Shown here one piece after another: positions 60,223-64,000 of a DNA stretch of 64,000 bases. The stretch is taken from positions 281,377 to 345,376 of the forward strand of contig CAUYUJ010005025.1 in NCBI GenBank assembly GCA_963575745.1, given 5' to 3'. Source of the stretch: Prorocentrum cordatum (Eukaryota > Sar > Dinophyceae > Prorocentrales > Prorocentraceae). The notes under the pieces are model-generated. The model saw only the letters and a list, made by a program, of their open reading frames with translations, was not told where the DNA came from and searched no databases. The position numbers and the translations under genes are program-made. Every line of letters begins with the position of its first letter. Positions within the stretch are counted from its first letter, which is position 1.

Positions 60223-60936
60223 GGGAGGGGAAACCTCACGTCAGGAGCGACAAAAGGACGTACACGTACATGCATCCACGCTGGTTTCGAGAGTACGCAT
60301 TGCGCAAATGTTTGTATAACGCGGCCGGTCTCGCGGATCGAGGGGCTGTGTTCATGTACATAGCTGGGCGCGTACGTCCTTTGTGGGCTCCCTATCACGC
60401 GCAGGCACAAAGAGCCGTCGATTCCCCAGAAACTTTGGAAACTGTGGGAAGTGGTTGGGGGGACGAGCCTCGGAGAAGAAACCACTCCACCAGCGCAAAC
60501 TGCTGGTACAGTCGGGGCCCTCAAGAAGGAACCCTTTTCGTTGGGGAGGGGCTCCGTGTTCCTTCATTGTTTCGCAGCTTGCCTCAGGTTTTCCTTATGT
60601 TTCCGACAGGAAATCGAATGTTAATTTATGGAGAAAGGGGCCTCGTTCCTTATTTGGGGTTCCTTGGGTCAAGACCCCGACTGTACTCCGCGCGGATTTC
60701 TTGGATCCGCGCTGCGCACGCTGGCGGCCTTGGGACTGCGATCGGCCGACCTCAAAGCCCCCAGGCTCTGGGCTCGCTCCATCCGCAATCTCACGGCCTG
60801 CGTGCCCACCGCGGCGGGACGGCACCTTCCAGCTTCAATTTTACATCACCACTCGTTGCCATTTCTTGGCGAGTGTTTGCGCCCAGCTTTCTTTCTGATA
60901 GCACTCCGCTTGCGGATAGCTGGGTACGCCCAGATG

Positions 60937-61127
60937 GTCTGGTACCGGAAATTTTCGGTAGCGATTTCGACGCACCCCGAATTTCGGTAGCGACCGGATC
61001 TTCGTTCGAGGGCGTTGAGATAGCGGGTTTCAGAACGCTCTGATACCGGTATTGGGCGCTACATTTCGGTATTTCGGTAGCGACCGATCTCTGCGGAGCG
61101 CTACCGGAAATTTTCGGTAGCGGACCA
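60937..61127. mobile_element. Element bounded by TACCGGAAATTTTCGGTAGC palindromes
   Basis: TACCGGAAATTTTCGGTAGC, itself largely self-complementary, occurs at 60,940 and 61,102, with partial copies ATTTCGGTAGCGACCG at 60,983 and 61,070. The ends are thus inverted repeats. It could be a small TIR element or a palindrome-seeded repeat. Confidence 0.5.
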
Positions 61128-61244
61128 TCAGGGCGAGGCGAGAACGCGCGTGCACGCGACCCGTTGCCATTTGGCAATGACGCCCTTCCCGGCACCGGGG
61201 ATGTCAGCAACTCGTCCCCCCTCTTCCGGCCGACCGGCGGTCCT

Positions 61245-61380
61245 GTCTCGTGTTCTCTTCCTCTTTCCTCCTCGTTTTCCTCCCTCTCCTCCTTTTCCTG
61301 CTCTTCCTCCTCCTCCTCCTCCTCCTCGTCCTCCTCCTTCTCCTCCTCCTCCTCCTCCTCCTCCTCCTCCTCCGCCGACT
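61245..61380. repeat. (CTC)n microsatellite
   Basis: CTC triplets with TTCC and TCG interruptions. Confidence 0.95.
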
Positions 61381-61494
61381 TCGAGCTTCCGGGTGGTTCG
61401 TGCCCGCGGCAGAGTGCTTCGTGGGGTGTGATGATAGCCCCCAGGAGGGGCAGCGCAATTGGGCAGTGTGGCTGGCAACGAATGTTGTTGCGCA

Positions 61495-61960
61495 GACGTG
61501 CCGTATGGTGTGCAAACGCACGGTGGCGTAGACACGCGCTGTGGCAGACACAGTTGGTGCAGCAGCAGCTGTGGTGTACACAGGCGTGGTGGTGCACACA
61601 AGCATCGTGGTGTACACGGGCACTGTTGTGTACACAGGCCGGGTGGTGTACAGAGTCGCTGTGGTGTAATTACACCGGCTCTGAGGTGCACGCATATGAT
61701 GCACATGGGCAGCGCTGTATACGCAGGCATTGCAGGCCCAAAACACAGGGGGGCAGATCCTGGGCCAGGCAAATCCAGAATCACACTCCACTTGGTACAT
61801 ATTGGATGTGCTGCTCTCGCCCCCCTTCCCCCCCTCCTCGGTTTTTTTAATAGAGTATGGCCCCGTCGAGATCCTGGAGGTGTGTACAGAGTTTTTGATT
61901 TCGTACTCGAGCATTGTGGCATCGTGGTGTACAGGCGCTGCGGTACACACACATATGGGA
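61495..61960. repeat. Degenerate GTGGTGTACACAGGC repeats
   Basis: About ten imperfect ~20-base steps such as GTGGTGTACACAGGCGTG and GTGTACACGGGCACTGTT between 61,560 and 61,690, with scattered ones to 61,950. No gene. Confidence 0.65.
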
Positions 61961-62089
61961 GGTTTTGTTGCCGTCAGAACGGTTTTGTTGTGGAGTGTTC
62001 CCGGATTGCCTGGCCTTTGCCGGGGGGCATTGTTATGGAGAGATCGTGTGCCGTCGAAAGATCCTGCGCGTCGAGACATTCTCGAAAAC

Positions 62090-62450
62090 TTGAGTTGAGC
62101 CGGCCCGTTTCGCGTGAGACATCTTTCCAAGTCCGTATTCCGAAATGACCAGATCTGAGATGGTCTGGCCTGTTTCGTTTGAGGCATCCTCGCAACTCTG
62201 AGTGCCCAGATGTCGCGCGAGAGGTGGTCTTGCTCATTTCGCTTGTAACATCTTGGAAACTTTGGATTGGGAGATGCCGTGACTTCAGGTGGCCCCACCC
62301 GTTTGAGACACCCTCTCAATTTTGGGCTTGGATATGCCGCCCGCGAGGTGATCTGCGCTTAAGACATCTTCGCAACTTTGGGTACAAAGATGCCGCGTGC
62401 GAGGTGGCCTGGCCAGTTTCGCATGAGACGTTCTCGCAATTCCGAGCAAC
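62090..62450. repeat. ~62-bp satellite array 1
   Basis: About six units with core GGCC.GTTTCGC.TGAGACAT..TCGCAACTTTGGGT....GATGCCGCG..GAGGT. The unit is not a multiple of three, so no frame is conserved. It is interrupted at its right end by a GAG microsatellite. Confidence 0.8.
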
Positions 62451-62454
62451 TGAA

Positions 62455-62562
62455 GAGGAGGAGGAGGAGGAGGAGGAGGAGGAGGAGGAATTGGGGGGGA
62501 GAATGAGGAGCGAAGGAGAATGAGGAGGAGGAGGAGGAAGAGGAGGAGGAGGAGGAAGGATA
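62455..62562. repeat. (GAG)n microsatellite
   Basis: GAG triplets with GGGGGGAGAATGAGG interruptions. Confidence 0.95.
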
Positions 62563-62780
62563 ATGCACGCATTGTAGTCAGACAAGTACTTGTGTTGTCG
62601 ATGCTTTCGGGACACTCCTCGTCGCCAGGGCTGGACGCGGCTCGATCGTGCCTTTGACACGGGCCGGTGCTCTGCCGACCAAGGGTGTTTCACAGGCTTG
62701 TTCGCGCCCAGATTGCGCGGATGTCTCGAACGGCCCGTTTGTTTTACTCGGCGGGCGCGTGTTTTCAGAGCTGCATAGTC

Positions 62781-62970
62781 TTAAGTCGGGCCTGTCCCCC
62801 TACAAGGGGATTTTCGACGAAAAATAAAGAATACCCACAAAATAATAAAAAGTGATCCAAAAATAGTCTGGGGACTATTTTTGTGGTATTTTTTAACCTT
62901 GTTGGGGCATTTCTGGGGTATTTTAATTTTGCGTCGAAAATCCCCCTGTAGGGGGACACGCCTGACATAA
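62781..62970. mobile_element. MITE, TTAAGTCGGGC family, copy 3 (best preserved)
   Basis: Left TTAAGTCGGGCCTGTCCCCC and reverse-complemented right TTATGTCAGGCGTGTCCCCC; the arms continue TACA(A/G)GGGGATTTTCGACG, giving about 35 of 39 matches. It is 190 bp with an AT-rich interior (AATAGTCTGGGGACTATTTT is itself an inverted repeat). Non-coding. Confidence 0.85.
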
Positions 62971-63174
62971 GCATAGTTCTCGCCGACCACTTTTTGTTTG
63001 CTTTGGGGTTTTTCTGGACCGCTCCAAGGCTTCCCTGGGCTGGCGGGAGGGCGGGGGCAGCGCACCTGAGCCCGGGTCCCTGGATCGCCAGAGGCAACCT
63101 TGGGCGACCCCGGCAACAGAAATAGCGGTGCCAGGAATGTGCCTGGGAGGGGTTGCCTTCAAAAGAGTTCGGTG

Positions 63175-63795
63175 CGCCCCATGGCCCACAGAGGCTCTGG
63201 CCCCCCTTTCATTTCAGACATCCTCAGAACCTTGTGCTCCGAGATTCCTTGACTTGAGATGCTCTGGCCCGTTTCGCCTGAGACCCCCTTATAACTCCAG
63301 TTTCCAAGATGTGGCTGTTGACGTGCTCAGGCCCGTGTCGGACCCCCTGGCTCCAAGATGTGCTGACTCGAGGTGCTCTGGCCCGTCTCGCCTGAGACAC
63401 CCTCGCACTTTGGGTTCCAAGATGCGGTTCGCTATGTGCTCAGGTCCGTTTCGCTTGATACATCCTCGGAACCTCTGGCTCCGAGATGCCCTGACTGGAG
63501 GCGCTCTGGTCCGTTTCGCCTGAGATGCCCTCACCACTGCGCGTTCCAAGATGCGTTTCGCTCGGAGCTCAATCCCGTTTCGATGGAGGCATCTTCGGAA
63601 TTCTTTCGAGACGCCCCGGTTGGAGGTGTTCTGTCCTATTCTGCCTAAGACATCCTCCCAGTTCGGGAGTCCAAGATGCGGCTCTCGAGGTGCTCAGACC
63701 CGCTTCGCCACTGGACATCCTCGGAAGCCCAGGCTCCGAGACGCCTTGGCTCGAGGCACTCCGGCCCGCTTTGCCTGAGACGTGCTTCGACCCTC
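63175..63795. repeat. ~62-bp satellite array 2
   Basis: Around ten units with core GCTCTGGCCCGTTTCGCCTG, AGACATCCTCG.AAC, CTCCAAGATGC.CTGACTCGAG. Same family as array 1 at 62.1 kb, separated by a microsatellite and a MITE. Confidence 0.85.
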
Positions 63796-64000
63796 GGAGC
63801 TCTGGGTCCGATCGCCAGGGCCACGCGATTCGGGGGACAGGGCTGGACCTAAACGGTGTTTTGGGCGATTTCGCGGGCCGTTTTCGTTGCGACTCCGTTT
63901 AGCGGTAAAGGCGGATTCGAGACAAAAGCCAGGGAAGACGAAAGCAAAACGAAACGAAAACACCGTTTGGGTTCAGCCCTGTCGGGGGATGCCAACACAT
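63795..64000. other. Right edge of window, no gene recognised
   Basis: Contains the inverted strings AAACGGTGTTTTGG and AAAACACCGTTTGGG about 120 bases apart and GCCCTGTC near both sites, possibly another short TIR element (63,838-63,985). It is not otherwise interpretable. Confidence 0.4.

Overview
ORGANISM. The window is nuclear DNA of a dinoflagellate. The strongest evidence is a 20-base exact match to the dinoflagellate trans-spliced leader (CGTAGCCATTTTGGCTCAAG, minus strand, inside 3,766-3,787), followed by two decayed copies of the same leader. High GC, very dense microsatellites, many hairpin-type inverted-repeat elements and decayed retroelements whose RT, RNase H and methyltransferase-like blocks resemble dinoflagellate repeat proteins all agree. 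I cannot name the species from sequence alone. I found no convincing single-copy host gene, tRNA, rRNA or CRISPR: essentially everything interpretable is mobile or repetitive DNA. Many open frames in the window begin at GTG or TTG; for a eukaryote I chose ATG starts or treated the frame as entered by recoding or broken. LAYOUT. 1-3.8 kb: LINE-A (minus), a frame-shifted non-LTR retrotransposon with spliced-leader 5' end, zinc-finger/coiled-coil ORF1, EEP endonuclease and RT running off the left edge. 4-9 kb: a degenerate repeat, a short inverted-repeat element, an ORF1-like fragment of another LINE (plus), degenerate CCAAGACGGCC arrays and a further MITE. 10.1-12.8 kb: a tandem duplication built of 84-bp repeats, a body and CCT microsatellites. 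14.9-22.4 kb: a large complex satellite (roughly 640-730 bp units with an internal ~42-bp minisatellite) with inverted members. 23.16-33.12 kb: LINE-B (minus), the best preserved gene set: a 1,016-codon ORF1 and a >2,000-codon ORF2 carrying RNase H, then EEP endonuclease, then RT, then two zinc fingers. ORF2 lies in the -1 frame and is open across the ORF1 stop, exactly where an A-AAA-AAC slippery heptamer and a GC-rich hairpin sit. 33.1-41.2 kb: (GGA)n, (TATG)n/(CATA)n, ~100-bp satellite, (CGACCCACC)n and MITEs, plus a LINE 3'-end remnant at 40.5 kb. 41.3-46.3 kb: decayed retroelement(s): a 402-aa gag-like ORF with two membrane-type segments, RT blocks, a C5-methyltransferase-like block and an RT/RNase H-like block. 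47-52.5 kb: hairpins, a MITE with another MITE nested in it, a LINE RNase H remnant, a 200-bp poly-T tract and more inverted-repeat elements. 52.8-58.4 kb: a second decayed element with lysine/arginine-rich gag-like ORF, RT blocks and a tyrosine-recombinase-like C-terminus. 58.8-64 kb: MITEs, CTC/GAG microsatellites and two arrays of a ~62-bp satellite. HOW THE PARTS WORK TOGETHER. LINE-B looks organised to make an ORF1 protein and, by -1 frameshifting, an ORF1-ORF2 fusion for target-primed reverse transcription. LINE-A shows that LINE transcripts are (or were) trans-spliced and re-integrated with the leader. The MITEs have no transposase in the window and must depend on enzymes encoded elsewhere. 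All functional statements about decayed elements are inferred from short motif matches read by eye; no database search was possible.
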